Shown here piece after piece: positions 1 to 9,160 of a DNA stretch of 64,000 bases. The translations under genes and the position numbers were made by a program. The notes beneath the pieces are model-generated. The model worked only from the letters and a program-made list of their open reading frames with translations, searched no databases and had not been told where the DNA came from. Position 1 is the stretch's first letter; each line of letters starts with the position of its first letter. The stretch comes from JBBDMC01 sp963826055 (GTDB lineage Bacteria > Pseudomonadota > Alphaproteobacteria > Rhizobiales > Kaistiaceae), in assembly GCA_963826055.1 (NCBI GenBank), contig CAWGVO010000009.1, positions 434,001 to 498,000 on the forward strand, given 5' to 3'.

Positions 1-939
1 CGACGCCATCTGATGACTCGCCTCGGTCATCCCGTATGATTCGATCACCGGGCAGCCGAACGTCGCCTCCAGTTCGGTCATCACCTGCGGCGGCAGCGAC
101 GACGACGACGAACGGATGAAGCGCAGCCGGTTGGTGGCGAGCGCGTCCTGGTTGCGGGCGGCGCGGGCGAGGATCGCCTGGTGCATGGTCGGCACCGCCG
201 TCGTCCAGGTCGGCGATGCCTCGACCAGCCACTGGAAATATCGCAGCGCGTTGAATCCCGGCGTGCAGAACACCGCACCCCCCGCTGCCAGCGACGACAG
301 CACCGCCGCCACGAGCCCGTGGATGTGGAACAGCGGCATGATGTTGAGGCAGCGGTCGTCCGCAGTGAGCTTCAGTGTCGTGCCGATGTGTTTCGCCGAA
401 GCCGCGAGGTTGGCGTGAGTCAGCGGCACCAGCTTCGGCCGCGACGTCGTCCCCGATGTGTGGAGCATGAGTGCGATGTCGCTCGGCTCGGCAAGCCCCG
501 ATGACGCAGCCGATCCGGCCGCCTCGCCGGCGATGCTTAAGTTGCCTGCCGGGCCGCCTTCGTCGACCGCGAGCCTCAGCACGTTGATGCCGCGCCGCTC
601 CGCTACCGTCACCGCCGGGCCGGTCTCGCCTTCGGCCACCAGAATGGCCCTTGCGCCGATATCGCCCAGGTAGAAATCAAGCTCGTCCTCGCGATAGGCG
701 GGGTTGAGCGGCGCCGTCGTCGCCGCGGCCGCGACCGACAGGAACGCCGTCGCCATCTCCGGCCCGTTGGCAAGCACGATCGCCACGCGATCGCCGCGTC
801 CGATGCCCAGTTGGTTCAGCCGCTCGATCGTCTCATGCATTTGTCGTCGCAGGCCGCCGTGGGTGAGGGGAGGGCGGCCCGGCGCCAGAATCGCCGGCGC
901 CTCGTCGTTGCCGGCCGCTATCGCTTCAATGATGGTCAC
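1..939 (-). CDS. AMP-dependent acyl-CoA synthetase/ligase, N-terminal part (cut by window edge)
   Basis: ATP-dependent activation of a carboxylic acid to its CoA thioester through an acyl-adenylate. 313 codons are visible and the frame runs open off the left edge, so the C-terminal lid domain is missing. The ANL family P-loop motif LMLHTSGTTSRPKLVPLTHA lies near residues 150-170, and a later YGMTEASHQM matches the adenine-binding YGMTE motif. I chose the GTG at 939 because the protein then begins VTIIEAIA, just before the conserved HGGLRRQ region; no strong ribosome binding site precedes it. It is divergent from the phosphofructokinase gene, leaving about 100 bp of shared promoter region. The substrate cannot be read from the sequence; the family includes FadD, malonyl-, oxalyl- and aryl-CoA ligases. 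Confidence 0.88.
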   Translation of the reverse strand, partial: MTIIEAIAAGNDEAPAILAPGRPPLTHGGLRRQMHETIERLNQLGIGRGDRVAIVLANGPEMATAFLSVAAAATTAPLNPAYREDELDFYLGDIGARAILVAEGETGPAVTVAERRGINVLRLAVDEGGPAGNLSIAGEAAGSAASSGLAEPSDIALMLHTSGTTSRPKLVPLTHANLAASAKHIGTTLKLTADDRCLNIMPLFHIHGLVAAVLSSLAAGGAVFCTPGFNALRYFQWLVEASPTWTTAVPTMHQAILARAARNQDALATNRLRFIRSSSSSLPPQVMTELEATFGCPVIESYGMTEASHQMAS

Positions 940-1039
940 AAGACTGATCCGTTTCGTTCAAACACCGCCGGTGCAATAGTGGCCGCGCCCGGCGAGGGCA
1001 AGCCCATGCGGTCCCGGCCGGCCGACGAAAGGAATATTC

Positions 1040-2206
1040 ATGGCACAGGTCTTCGTCATCGCGCAGGGCGGCGGCCCCACCGCCGTCATCAACCAGACGT
1101 TGGTCGGCGCGGCCCTCGCCGCGCGCCGCCGCCACAAGGATGCACGCGTGCTGGGCGCCCGCTTCGGGGTACGCGGCGTCGCCAAGGGCGATTTCATCGA
1201 CCTCGGCGCCCTCTCCGAGGAGGACCTTCGCGCCGTCGCCGCCACCCCCGGTTCGGCCCTTGGCTCCACCCGCGACAAGCCGGACGCCGCCTATTGCGGG
1301 CGCATCCTGTCGGGTCTCCGCGCCGCCGGTGCCGATGCCTTCATCTACATCGGCGGCAACGACACCGCTGGCACCCTTCAGGTGCTCCACACCGAGGCCG
1401 GTGGCGAAATCGCCCTCGTCCACGCGCCGAAGACCATCGACAACGATCTGGTCGAAAACGACCACACCCCGGGCTTCATCTCGGCAGCCCTGTTCGTCGC
1501 CGAGGCGTTCGTCAGCATCGACCTCGACTTCCGCGCGCTCCCCGGCATCTACGTCGGCATCGTCATGGGCCGCCACGCCGGGTTCCTCACCGCTTCGGCT
1601 GCTGCCTGGCGCCGCGACGAGAGCGACGGACCGCATCTCGTCTACGTGCCCGAGGTGCCGTTCTCGGTCGACAAGCTGGTTGCCGACATCCGCACGGCGT
1701 TCGCGCGCTTCGGCCGGTGCGTCGTCGCCATGTCGGAGGGTGTCACCACGGAAGGTGGCGGCGCGCTTGCCGAGAGCCTGATCCCGCAGAGCCGCCTGGA
1801 GCGCGATGCCCACGGCAACGTCCAGCTCTCCGGCGGCGACCTCGGCCTCACCCTGCAGGAGCGGTTGAAGCAGGAGTTTCCCAAGGTGCGCGCCCGCGTC
1901 GACACCTTCGGCTACCTGCCGCGCGGCTTCATCGGCGCCATCAGCGAGCGCGACCGGCAGGAGGCCTTCGACGTCGGCGCCTACGCCGTCGAGGCGTGCG
2001 AGAGGGGGAGCGGTTCCGTGGCGCTTCAGTTCGCCGAGGGCGCGACGCGTCTCACCACCGTCGACCTTGCCGCCGTTGCCGGCAAGACGCGACACATGCC
2101 GGCAGACCATTTCGATCCCACGGCGAGCAACATTACCCCAGCCGGGTCAGCCTACTTCCGCCGCCTGTTGCCACCGCCGCTGCCGGTCTCGACGCGCTTC
2201 GTGTGA
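1040..2206 (+). CDS. 6-phosphofructokinase, pyrophosphate-dependent type
   Basis: Phosphorylates fructose 6-phosphate in glycolysis, probably with PPi as phosphoryl donor, which makes the step reversible. 388 residues. The N-terminal GGGPTAVIN loop (10-18) replaces the ATP-PFK phosphate loop. APKTIDNDL (129-137) carries the lysine found just before TIDND in PPi-PFKs, and MGRHAGF is the substrate loop. GGND (105-108) has Asp where ATP enzymes have Gly104, again the PPi type, but the preceding Asp of the usual GGDD is Asn here. ATG at 1040 has GAAAGGAAT upstream. It lies alone between a divergent acyl-CoA synthetase and a convergent AhpD-like gene. PPi-dependence is inferred from motifs only. 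Confidence 0.87.
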   Translation: MAQVFVIAQGGGPTAVINQTLVGAALAARRRHKDARVLGARFGVRGVAKGDFIDLGALSEEDLRAVAATPGSALGSTRDKPDAAYCGRILSGLRAAGADAFIYIGGNDTAGTLQVLHTEAGGEIALVHAPKTIDNDLVENDHTPGFISAALFVAEAFVSIDLDFRALPGIYVGIVMGRHAGFLTASAAAWRRDESDGPHLVYVPEVPFSVDKLVADIRTAFARFGRCVVAMSEGVTTEGGGALAESLIPQSRLERDAHGNVQLSGGDLGLTLQERLKQEFPKVRARVDTFGYLPRGFIGAISERDRQEAFDVGAYAVEACERGSGSVALQFAEGATRLTTVDLAAVAGKTRHMPADHFDPTASNITPAGSAYFRRLLPPPLPVSTRFV

Positions 2207-2215
2207 CCGCGGACT

Positions 2216-2572
2216 TCATCCGGCCGCCGGCGCGTGGGCGTGGCTGAAGGAATCGAAGGCCTTGAGCGCCTGGCCGCCGTAAGTCATCCCAGGCCCGCCA
2301 CCCATTTGCACCGTTACCATGATCATCTCGACGACTTCCTCGCGGCTCGCCCCCAGCCGGGCGACGCGCTTGGCATGGTAGGCGATGCAGCCGTCGCAGC
2401 CTTTGGCGATGCTGATCGCCAGGGCGATGAGTTCCTTCGTCTTCTTGCTGAGCGCGCCGTCGGCGTAGGCGCCCTTGCCGAGCGTGCGAAAGCCGCCCAT
2501 CGCGATTTCGGCGGCGTCCGTCAGCAAGACCGAGGCATCCGAAACCTCGCGCGCCGATGACTCAAAATCCAT
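2216..2572 (-). CDS. Carboxymuconolactone decarboxylase (AhpD-like) family protein
   Basis: 118 residues, the usual length of a single CMD domain. It has the AhpD-type redox site CDGCIAYH, with Cys59, Cys62 and His66, preceded by Glu47 in KTKELIALA. This supports a thiol-disulfide or alkylhydroperoxidase-like activity rather than true decarboxylase chemistry. The glycine-rich VQMGGGPGMTYGG segment near residue 90-100 is typical of this subgroup. It converges on the phosphofructokinase gene with only 9 bp between stops. No peroxiredoxin (AhpC) gene lies nearby, so the partner is unknown. Confidence 0.85.
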   Translation of the reverse strand: MDFESSAREVSDASVLLTDAAEIAMGGFRTLGKGAYADGALSKKTKELIALAISIAKGCDGCIAYHAKRVARLGASREEVVEMIMVTVQMGGGPGMTYGGQALKAFDSFSHAHAPAAG

Positions 2573-2639
2573 GATCGTTCTCCAGATCGGGTCTGCTGCA
2601 GCAACTAGCGCGCACGGCCGTCGGGAGTATTGAGCGAAG

Positions 2640-3586
2640 TCAAATCGCCGCGCCCTCGCTCGCCCGCGCCTTCGAAATGTCGTTGTAGATGCGCGTGACG
2701 TCCTCCTTGCGGCAAAGCCGCGTGCCCGACGTCATCGCGGTAGCTGCGCCGGCGGCAATGGCGAAGATCAGCGCATCCTCGATCTGGCGGCCTTCAGACA
2801 GCGCCAATGTCATCGCGGCGAGGAAGCTGTCCCCGGCGCCGACGGCTGAATGCGACTGCACCTTGGGTGACCACATGCGCAGCGCCGTGTCCTTGGTGAC
2901 CAGCAATGCGCCGGCGGCACCCATGGTGACCGTGACGATTTCCGCGCGGCCGCTCTGGACCAGGTCCACGGCTGCGTCGCGCGCGGCGTCGTCATTGAGG
3001 CTATGGCCGACCAGCAACTCCAGCTCACCGAAGCTCGGCTTGACCAGATAGACCGGCCCGCGTTCGAGGGTGACGCTGAGGCCAGGGCCGGAGCTGTCGA
3101 GAATGAACTTCGCCCCTTTCTTGGCCACGATTTCGGCGACCTGGGCGAGGATGTCGGGCGGCGCCCCGCGCGTTTCGCTGCCGCTGGCGATAAATAGTCA
3201 AACGTGGCTTCGCGGACCGCGTCGAGACACGCCTCCAGCTCCGCCGGCGACAGCTCCGGTCCGCGCGGCGTGAAGCGAAACTCGTGCCCGCTGCTGCGCT
3301 CGTACACCGTCAGGCTGATGCGGGTCGTACCGGCGATCGGCACGATCTTGCGCGGGATCGGGACCGCACCGAGCATGTTGTCGAGCATCGAGCCGGTAAA
3401 CCCGCCGGCGGGGCAGATGACGGTGGCATTGCCGCCGAGCTCGTTGATTACCCGCGCGACGTTCACGCCACCGCCGCCGGGGTCGTAGGTTTCGCCCGTG
3501 GTACGGATCTTGTGGGTCGGCCGCACGAGGTCCGTCTCGCTGGCTACGTCGATGGTCGGATTGAGCGAAAGCGTGACGATTGTCAT
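2640..3586 (-). pseudogene. PfkB-family phosphofructokinase (Pfk-2/1-phosphofructokinase type), frameshifted
   Basis: Ribokinase-fold sugar-phosphate kinase, about 315 residues after correction. The 5' part (from ATG 3586) starts MTIVTLSLNPTIDV and holds the substrate motif YDPGGGGVNVARVI. The 3' part holds NPTID-family landmarks: KPSFGELELL, the VTMGAAGALLV strand and the catalytic anion hole/base SAVGAGDSFLAAM. The two parts are in different frames. At about 3190-3195 the first frame leaves FDYL and the second resumes as IASGS..., as expected for FDYLIASGSLPRG in E. coli Pfk-2. One missing base explains it, and no other damage is visible, so a sequencing error is more likely than decay. Substrate could be fructose 6-phosphate, fructose 1-phosphate or tagatose 6-phosphate. 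Confidence 0.82.
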
Positions 3587-3751
3587 GAAAATCTTCTCCG
3601 CGTCGGCTGCCCGCGGCGGAAATGGCTACACCAGCGGGCCAAATGTTTCGAGATGTGCCGAATATTATGACCGCATGTTTACCTTCGCCGTGCATAGTGG
3701 CTTCGGGGACGGGCAGGACCAACCGGCGTAAAAAGCCAGGAGCCGCTGCCT

Positions 3752-5509
3752 ATGGATGCGTCACATATCGAACTCGGCCGAATCGTCAGCGTCAGCGGGT
3801 CGGGGGCTGCCGCCCGCCTGTTCAAGGACCGGCCGATCGACGAAACGAAAGAGGCGGTGCTGACCATCGGCAAGCTGGTTGGCATCCGCTCGGACGATTC
3901 GCTGATTGTCGGCGTGGTCGTGCGCGTTTCCGTTAACCCTCCCAACGCCGAAGACGGGGAGCAGGATGATGTCGGCAATCTCGTCGCCGACGTCGACTTC
4001 ATGGGTGAGATCAGGCGCTACCACACGGAAAAGGCGTTCTTCCAGCGCGGTGTCTCGAACTACCCGATGATCGGCGACCGCATTTCCCGCCTGCACAGTG
4101 ATGATATCAGCCTGATTCACAGCATTGACGCCGGCGAGACCATCGAAGTCGGCCATCTTCGCCTCGATGCCTCCGTGCCGGCCTACGTCAATTTCGAAGA
4201 GTTGCTGCGCAAGCACTTCGCCGTGCTCGGTACCACCGGCGTCGGCAAGTCGTCGTCGGTCTCGCTCATCCTCCACGAGATTCTGAGCAAGAAGGCCAAC
4301 CTCCGGATCTTTCTCATCGATCCGCATAACGAGTACGGCACCTGCTTCGGTGACCTCGCCCACGTCGTCAACCCGCGCAACCTCGAGCTGCCCTTCTGGC
4401 TGTTCAACTTCGAGGAGATCGTCGACGTCTTCTTCCGTGGCCGCCCGGGCATCGAGGAGGAGACCGAGATCCTGTCGGAGGCGATCCCGATTGCCAAGGC
4501 GCAGTACGCCGCTGCCGCCAGCGGTGAGCGCGTGCTCCTGCGCAAAGCGTCCGGCGGCGGCTACACCGCCGACACGCCGGTGCCTTACCGGATTTCGGAC
4601 CTGCTTCACCTCATCGACGAGCGCATGGGCAAGCTGGAGAACCGTTCGGTCTGGACCAAGTACCACCGCCTGTTGACGCGCATCGACACCCTCGGCCACG
4701 ACGCCCGCTACTCCTTCATGTTCAACAACGTCTTCATCGAGGACATGATGGTGAAGGTGCTCGGCGACCTCTTTCGCATGCCGCTCGACGGCAAGCCGAT
4801 CACCGTGATGCAGCTTGCCGGCTTCCCCTCCGAGGTGGTCGATTCGGTCGTCTCGGTGATGTGCCGCATGGCGTTTGAATTCGGCCAGTGGAGCGATGGC
4901 GCCGCCCCCATCCTGGTGTGCTGCGAGGAAGCCCACCGCTACGCCCCCGCCGACCGTGGCCTCGGCTTCGGCCCGACCCGCAAGGCGATCTCCCGCATCG
5001 CCAAGGAAGGCCGCAAGTATGGCGTCTTCCTCGGCGCCATCACCCAGCGTCCGGCCGATCTCGATGCGACGATCCTGTCGCAATGTTCGACCGTGTTCGC
5101 CATGCGTATGGCGAACGACAATGACCAGGCGATCGTTCGCTCGGCCGTGCCGGAGGCGGGATCGAGCCTGATCGCCTTCCTTGCCTCCCTTGGCACCCGC
5201 GAAGCGATCGCCTTCGGCGAAGGCGTGCCGCTGCCGACCCGCTTCCGCTTCAAGGACCTGCCTGCCGAGCGTCTGCCACACAGCACCTCCGGTCAGCAGG
5301 CTCGCCTCGACAAGTCGCGTCCGCTCGACGCCGACTACCTAAGCGCGGTCGTCGACCGCTGGCGCGACGCCACCACGACCAACACACGGCCGCGCACCAG
5401 CGTCATGGGCCTCGACGTCGACGCCGGCATCCCGGATTTCGACGACGACTTCGGCAGTGGAAGCTCGCTGGGCGGCGGCAGCTCGCTGCTGAAACGCAAG
5501 ATCGGTTGA
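3752..5509 (+). CDS. HerA-like (DUF87) ATPase/helicase
   Basis: 585 residues. A HAS-barrel-like N-terminal region (1-145) precedes a FtsK-HerA ATPase core: Walker A GTTGVGKSS (160-168), Walker B ILVCCEEAHRY, and a C-terminal ITQRPADLD and SQCSTVFAMRM typical of the DUF87/HerA clade. HerA proteins are hexameric DNA translocases that work with nucleases in end resection or in defence systems. No NurA-like nuclease, SIR2 or DUF4297 gene is adjacent, so its partner is not shown. The Gly/Ser-rich C-terminal tail is low complexity. The upstream gene (pfkB) is divergent and a palindromic repeat begins 3 bp after the stop. Confidence 0.85.
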   Translation: MDASHIELGRIVSVSGSGAAARLFKDRPIDETKEAVLTIGKLVGIRSDDSLIVGVVVRVSVNPPNAEDGEQDDVGNLVADVDFMGEIRRYHTEKAFFQRGVSNYPMIGDRISRLHSDDISLIHSIDAGETIEVGHLRLDASVPAYVNFEELLRKHFAVLGTTGVGKSSSVSLILHEILSKKANLRIFLIDPHNEYGTCFGDLAHVVNPRNLELPFWLFNFEEIVDVFFRGRPGIEEETEILSEAIPIAKAQYAAAASGERVLLRKASGGGYTADTPVPYRISDLLHLIDERMGKLENRSVWTKYHRLLTRIDTLGHDARYSFMFNNVFIEDMMVKVLGDLFRMPLDGKPITVMQLAGFPSEVVDSVVSVMCRMAFEFGQWSDGAAPILVCCEEAHRYAPADRGLGFGPTRKAISRIAKEGRKYGVFLGAITQRPADLDATILSQCSTVFAMRMANDNDQAIVRSAVPEAGSSLIAFLASLGTREAIAFGEGVPLPTRFRFKDLPAERLPHSTSGQQARLDKSRPLDADYLSAVVDRWRDATTTNTRPRTSVMGLDVDAGIPDFDDDFGSGSSLGGGSSLLKRKIG

Positions 5510-5511
5510 CG

Positions 5512-5550
5512 CCAGGGAGAGTGGGTTCCACTTTTCCCTCCGGGGTTGCG
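5512..5550. repeat. Palindromic intergenic repeat, copy 1 (3' end of the HerA-like gene)
   Basis: Imperfect hairpin: GGGAGAGTGG, loop GTT, then CCACTTTTCCC, followed by TCCGGGGTTGCG. It is a diverged relative of the two near-identical elements at 28181 and 28241. It starts 3 bp after the HerA-like stop codon, the same position relative to a stop as the 28181 copy. It may act as a terminator or 3' mRNA stabiliser. Confidence 0.7.
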
Positions 5551-5613
5551 GAAGACGGATCAACTCTGCGACGCCCTATGTCTGCGGGCCGCGACATGGT
5601 GTAATCCGCGACC

Positions 5614-6876
5614 ATGGAAAGCGGAATGCCGTCTGACGGCGGCGGTGGCAGGGCAGCTTTGATCGCCGTCGTCGGCGGTGGCGTCGTCGGATCGGCGATC
5701 GCCGCATGGCTTGCCGGCGAAGGCCACGCGGTCACCGTCTTCGAACGCGACCCTGACGGCCGCCCGGCCTCCACCGGCAACGCCGGCGTCGTTTCGTTGA
5801 GCCACATCTCACCCCTGGCGCGGCCGGCGACACTCGCCTCGGCGCCGGGATGGTTGCTCGATCCGCTGGGACCCCTGGCGGTCGGCCTCTCCGACCTGCC
5901 ATCGCTCGCGCCATGGCTCGGTCGCTTCGTCGCGGCCGCCCGCCCGAGCCAGGTTGCCCACGCGACTGCCGCCCTCGGCTTTCTGATGAAAAGCGCTCTC
6001 GCCGATCATCAGGAGCTCGCCCGCCGCGCCCATCTCGGCGACACCATGCGCCGCACGGGCTCGCTGCACGTGTTCGACAGCGACGCCGGCTTCCATGCCG
6101 GGGAGGTGGAGTGGAAGGAAAGGGGTCGTCACGGGGTCGACTACAGCGTCCTCTCGACCGAGGAGGCGCGCCGGATGGTGCCGGCAATGACCGGCTCCTT
6201 TGCCCGGGCCATATTCACGCCGGTCGACTGGACAGTGACCAGCCCGCTCGGTGTCCTCGACGGCCTCCGCCGTGCGCTGGCCGGCCACATTCGCCCGGCG
6301 AAGGTCGAGGCGATCCGGCCGCATGCAGATCGCGTGGCGGTGGTGACCGCGGACGGCGAGGGGACGTTCGACAGCGTAGTCGTCGCCGCTGGCGTGTGGT
6401 CGCGTGATCTCGTCCGCGACCTCGGTCTTGCCGTCACTCTGGAGGCCGAGCGCGGCTACAACACCACCTTCCCCGACAGCGCCCTTGAACTCAATGTCCC
6501 CGTCTTTTTTGACGATCATGGCTTCTGTGCGACGCCGCTGGCCGACGGATTGCGGATCGGCGGCGGCGTGGAGCTCGCCTCGGTCGACGCGCCACCGAAT
6601 TTCGCGCGCTCCGCCGCCATGGTGAAGAAGGCGCGCCGCTATCTGCCCGACATTCCGGAGACGGGTGGTGTCCAGTGGATGGGCTGCCGGCCGGGGACCC
6701 CCGACTCTCTGCCGGTCATCGGCCCGCACCCGCACCATCCGCGTGTCGTGTTCGCCTTCGGCCACGGCCACATGGGCCTCACCCTGTCAGCGGCCACCGC
6801 CCGCCACGTGGCCGAGATTGTGGCCGGTCGCGCCGACCGAAACCTCGCTCCCCTCGGTATCGAACGCTTCCAGTGA
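5614..6876 (+). CDS. FAD-dependent amino acid oxidoreductase (DadA-like)
   Basis: 420 residues of the DAO superfamily. The FAD-binding Rossmann motif IAVVGGGVVGSAIAAWLAG (about 13-31) is followed by an acidic VFERD that binds the adenosine ribose. VVVAAGVWS and the C-terminal GHGHMGLTLSAATA match the second FAD-contact motifs of D-amino acid dehydrogenase small subunits. It probably deaminates D-amino acids or related imino acids, feeding electrons to quinone. The ATG at 5614 lacks a clear ribosome binding site, and a start at 5626 is possible. It converges with a cytochrome c gene one base after its stop. Confidence 0.85.
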   Translation: MESGMPSDGGGGRAALIAVVGGGVVGSAIAAWLAGEGHAVTVFERDPDGRPASTGNAGVVSLSHISPLARPATLASAPGWLLDPLGPLAVGLSDLPSLAPWLGRFVAAARPSQVAHATAALGFLMKSALADHQELARRAHLGDTMRRTGSLHVFDSDAGFHAGEVEWKERGRHGVDYSVLSTEEARRMVPAMTGSFARAIFTPVDWTVTSPLGVLDGLRRALAGHIRPAKVEAIRPHADRVAVVTADGEGTFDSVVVAAGVWSRDLVRDLGLAVTLEAERGYNTTFPDSALELNVPVFFDDHGFCATPLADGLRIGGGVELASVDAPPNFARSAAMVKKARRYLPDIPETGGVQWMGCRPGTPDSLPVIGPHPHHPRVVFAFGHGHMGLTLSAATARHVAEIVAGRADRNLAPLGIERFQ

Positions 6877-6877
6877 G

Positions 6878-7210
6878 CTACTGGGCCGCCAGCCAGTTGA
6901 GATAGGCGATGATGGCGCCGATCGCGTCCGGTTCGAACACGAACTCGGGCATGTCCGGGTGGCCGGTGTCGATCCCCTCCGCCAGTGATTCGCTCAGGTC
7001 TTCCGGCGGATAGCGCGTGGCGATGTCGCGAAACGGCGGTGCCTCGGGATCGCCGCTTGCGCCGCTGGTCTCCGTTGCGTGGCAGGTGCCACACGCGTTG
7101 CGGACGATTGCCTGGCCCTGTCTTACCGACTCCGACATCGGACCGGATGCGAAGGCAGCAAACGGTGCCATCGTCAGCACCAGGACGGCGAGGAGATAAT
7201 GCGGTCTCAT
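6878..7210 (-). CDS. Small exported class I cytochrome c
   Basis: 110 residues with a signal peptide (about 1-21, cut near AFA-SG). The single haem site CGTCH (40-44) and the likely distal ligand Met87 (HPDMPEF) define a monohaem c-type cytochrome of the periplasm. Its ATG (7208-7210) overlaps the stop of the P-type ATPase as ATGA, so the two are translationally coupled. The electron partner is unknown. The convergent DadA-like oxidase is a neighbour but is on the other strand. Confidence 0.88.
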   Translation of the reverse strand: MRPHYLLAVLVLTMAPFAAFASGPMSESVRQGQAIVRNACGTCHATETSGASGDPEAPPFRDIATRYPPEDLSESLAEGIDTGHPDMPEFVFEPDAIGAIIAYLNWLAAQ

Positions 7211-9114
7211 GGAAGCTGCCCCCTTTCTGCGCCAGCCATGGCGATCGCCGGCGCCGGATGCTCGCGCGGCCCACCGCCGAGTGCCCGGAGCGCGTTCAGT
7301 ATAACCGCAACGTCGATCACTTCCTGCACCAGTGCGCCCTCAACCGGTGGCAGGTACCCGAAGGCGGCCACCACCATGGCCGCGAACGATAGTCCGATTC
7401 CGGCAACGACGCTTTCCATGGCAATGCGGCGCGAGCGTCGGGCAATCGTCATGGCCCCGGCGAGCCCGTCGATGCGGTCGGTGAGCAGCACCACATCCGC
7501 CGCCTCGGCCGATGCCGCCGCCCCGTACGCGCCCATGGCGACGCCGATATCGGCCGCGGCGAGCGCCGGTGCGTCGTTGATCCCGTCGCCGATCATCATC
7601 ACCGCGCTGCCGTTGCGCTCGCGGCCGACCGCCAGGACCTTGCGCTCCGGCGTCATCTCGCTTTCGACCGCGTCGATGTCGAGTTGCGCCGCCACCGCCT
7701 GGGTAACGTCGCGTGCGTCTCCCGAGGCGAGCACGATGCGCTTGACCCCGTTCGCCCGGAATCCGGCGAGCGCCGCCGGTACGTCCGCCCGGATCTGATC
7801 GGCGAGCACAAGGATGCCGGCCAGCACACCGTCCACGGCGACGGCGACGGTGACCTCGCCTTCGCTCGCCACCTTCATCTCCCCGGTGTCGTCGCCGTTG
7901 CGCGAACGGTCTCGCACGTAGCCGATCCCGCCGACCGCCACCTCGTGGGTGTCGACCACGCCGGTGACCCCGCTGCCCGGTGTCTCGTGCACCTGTTCCG
8001 GCGGCGTCAGCGTGAAGCCGCGCCGGCGCGCCTCCTTCACCAGCGCTTCCGCGATGACGTGATTGGACGCCTGGTCAAGCGAGGCGGCGAGGCGCAGGAG
8101 ATCGTCCTCGTCGTAGCCCGAACGGGCGTGGATGGCGGTCAGCGTCGCGCGGCCGTGCGTCAGCGTCCCCGTCTTGTCGATGACGATGGTCCCGACGTTG
8201 GCGAGCACCTCCAGCGCGCCCCCGCCCTTGATGAGCACGCCGATCCGTGCCGCCCGCGACACCCCGGCGATGATGGCGACCGGCACCGCCAGTATCAGCG
8301 GGCAGGGGGTCGCCACGACCATCACCGCCAGCCAGCGCACCGCGTCGCCCGTCGCCAGCCACGCGGCACCGGCAATGGCGAGCGTCGCCGCCAGGAAGAC
8401 CAGCGCGAAGCGGTCCGCGAGGCGCACCATCGGCGCCCGCGCCCCCGCTGCCGCCTCCACGAGGCGAATGATGCCGGCGTACGTGCTCTCCGCCGCCGGT
8501 CGCGTGGCGATCAGGTCGAACGCCATGCCGGCGTTGGTGGCGCCGCTCATCAGCGGCGCGCCGCGGCCGAAGTGGACGGGCATCGCCTCGCCGGTGAGCG
8601 CCGACTGGTCGAGCACCGCGCCGTCGCCGTCGACCGTTCCGTCGACCGGCACCACCTCGCCCCGGCGCACCATCAGCCGGTCGCCCGGCGCCAGCACCTC
8701 GATCGGCACCCGCTTCAGATCGCCGTCCTCGTAGCGCATGGCGAATTTGGGCGCCCGTTCCAGCAGCGCCGTCATTTCGCGCCGTGCCCGCCGCGACGCA
8801 TAGCCTTCCAGGAAGTTGCCGCCGGCGTACATCAGCGCGACCACGGCGCCTGCCAGCATCTCGCCCAGAACGAGGGCGCCGCTCATCGACAGGAAGGCGA
8901 CGATGTCGAGCCCGACCTCGCGCCGCCGCAAGGTGACGACGATTTCGAGGGCCAGCACGCCGATCACCGGTATCGTCGCGATCGCCCAGATCAGGTTGGC
9001 GAGGTCATCGCGGCCGGCCACCCGCGCCACCAAACCGAGGGCGAGTCCGATGGCAGGTACCCCGACTAACAGGTGCCTGAGTGAATCGACGAGGCTTTGA
9101 ACGCGACCGATCAT
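7207..9114 (-). CDS. Heavy-metal-translocating P1B-type ATPase
   Basis: 635 residues. Actuator motif LTGEAMPV, transmembrane metal site TPCPLILAVP, phosphorylation site DKTGTLT and hinge MIGDGINDAPALAAADIGVAMG are all present. It pumps a transition metal across the inner membrane. There is no N-terminal HMA domain and no Cys- or His-rich start; the protein opens directly with hydrophobic segments. The usual HP locus (SEHP) reads SNHVIAEAL, keeping His but losing Pro. The TPCPL motif with Pro rather than Ala differs from the common copper and zinc CPA/CPC types, so I do not assign the metal. It is coupled (ATGA) to the downstream cytochrome c and lies 46 bp after lspA. Confidence 0.9.
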   Translation of the reverse strand: MIGRVQSLVDSLRHLLVGVPAIGLALGLVARVAGRDDLANLIWAIATIPVIGVLALEIVVTLRRREVGLDIVAFLSMSGALVLGEMLAGAVVALMYAGGNFLEGYASRRARREMTALLERAPKFAMRYEDGDLKRVPIEVLAPGDRLMVRRGEVVPVDGTVDGDGAVLDQSALTGEAMPVHFGRGAPLMSGATNAGMAFDLIATRPAAESTYAGIIRLVEAAAGARAPMVRLADRFALVFLAATLAIAGAAWLATGDAVRWLAVMVVATPCPLILAVPVAIIAGVSRAARIGVLIKGGGALEVLANVGTIVIDKTGTLTHGRATLTAIHARSGYDEDDLLRLAASLDQASNHVIAEALVKEARRRGFTLTPPEQVHETPGSGVTGVVDTHEVAVGGIGYVRDRSRNGDDTGEMKVASEGEVTVAVAVDGVLAGILVLADQIRADVPAALAGFRANGVKRIVLASGDARDVTQAVAAQLDIDAVESEMTPERKVLAVGRERNGSAVMMIGDGINDAPALAAADIGVAMGAYGAAASAEAADVVLLTDRIDGLAGAMTIARRSRRIAMESVVAGIGLSFAAMVVAAFGYLPPVEGALVQEVIDVAVILNALRALGGGPREHPAPAIAMAGAERGQLP

Positions 9115-9160
9115 CGCTTTCTCAACGGCACCGATGTCCGCCGCTGCGCCTTGATCCTCG

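Noticed and set aside
3190..3195. True pseudogenisation of pfkB
   Set aside because: Both halves keep all motifs and no other lesions are present. I list it as frameshifted but expect the gene to be intact.
3761..5281. Open frame of 506 codons opposite the HerA-like gene
   Set aside because: Composition is that of a shadow frame, and the plus strand has Walker motifs and conserved length.
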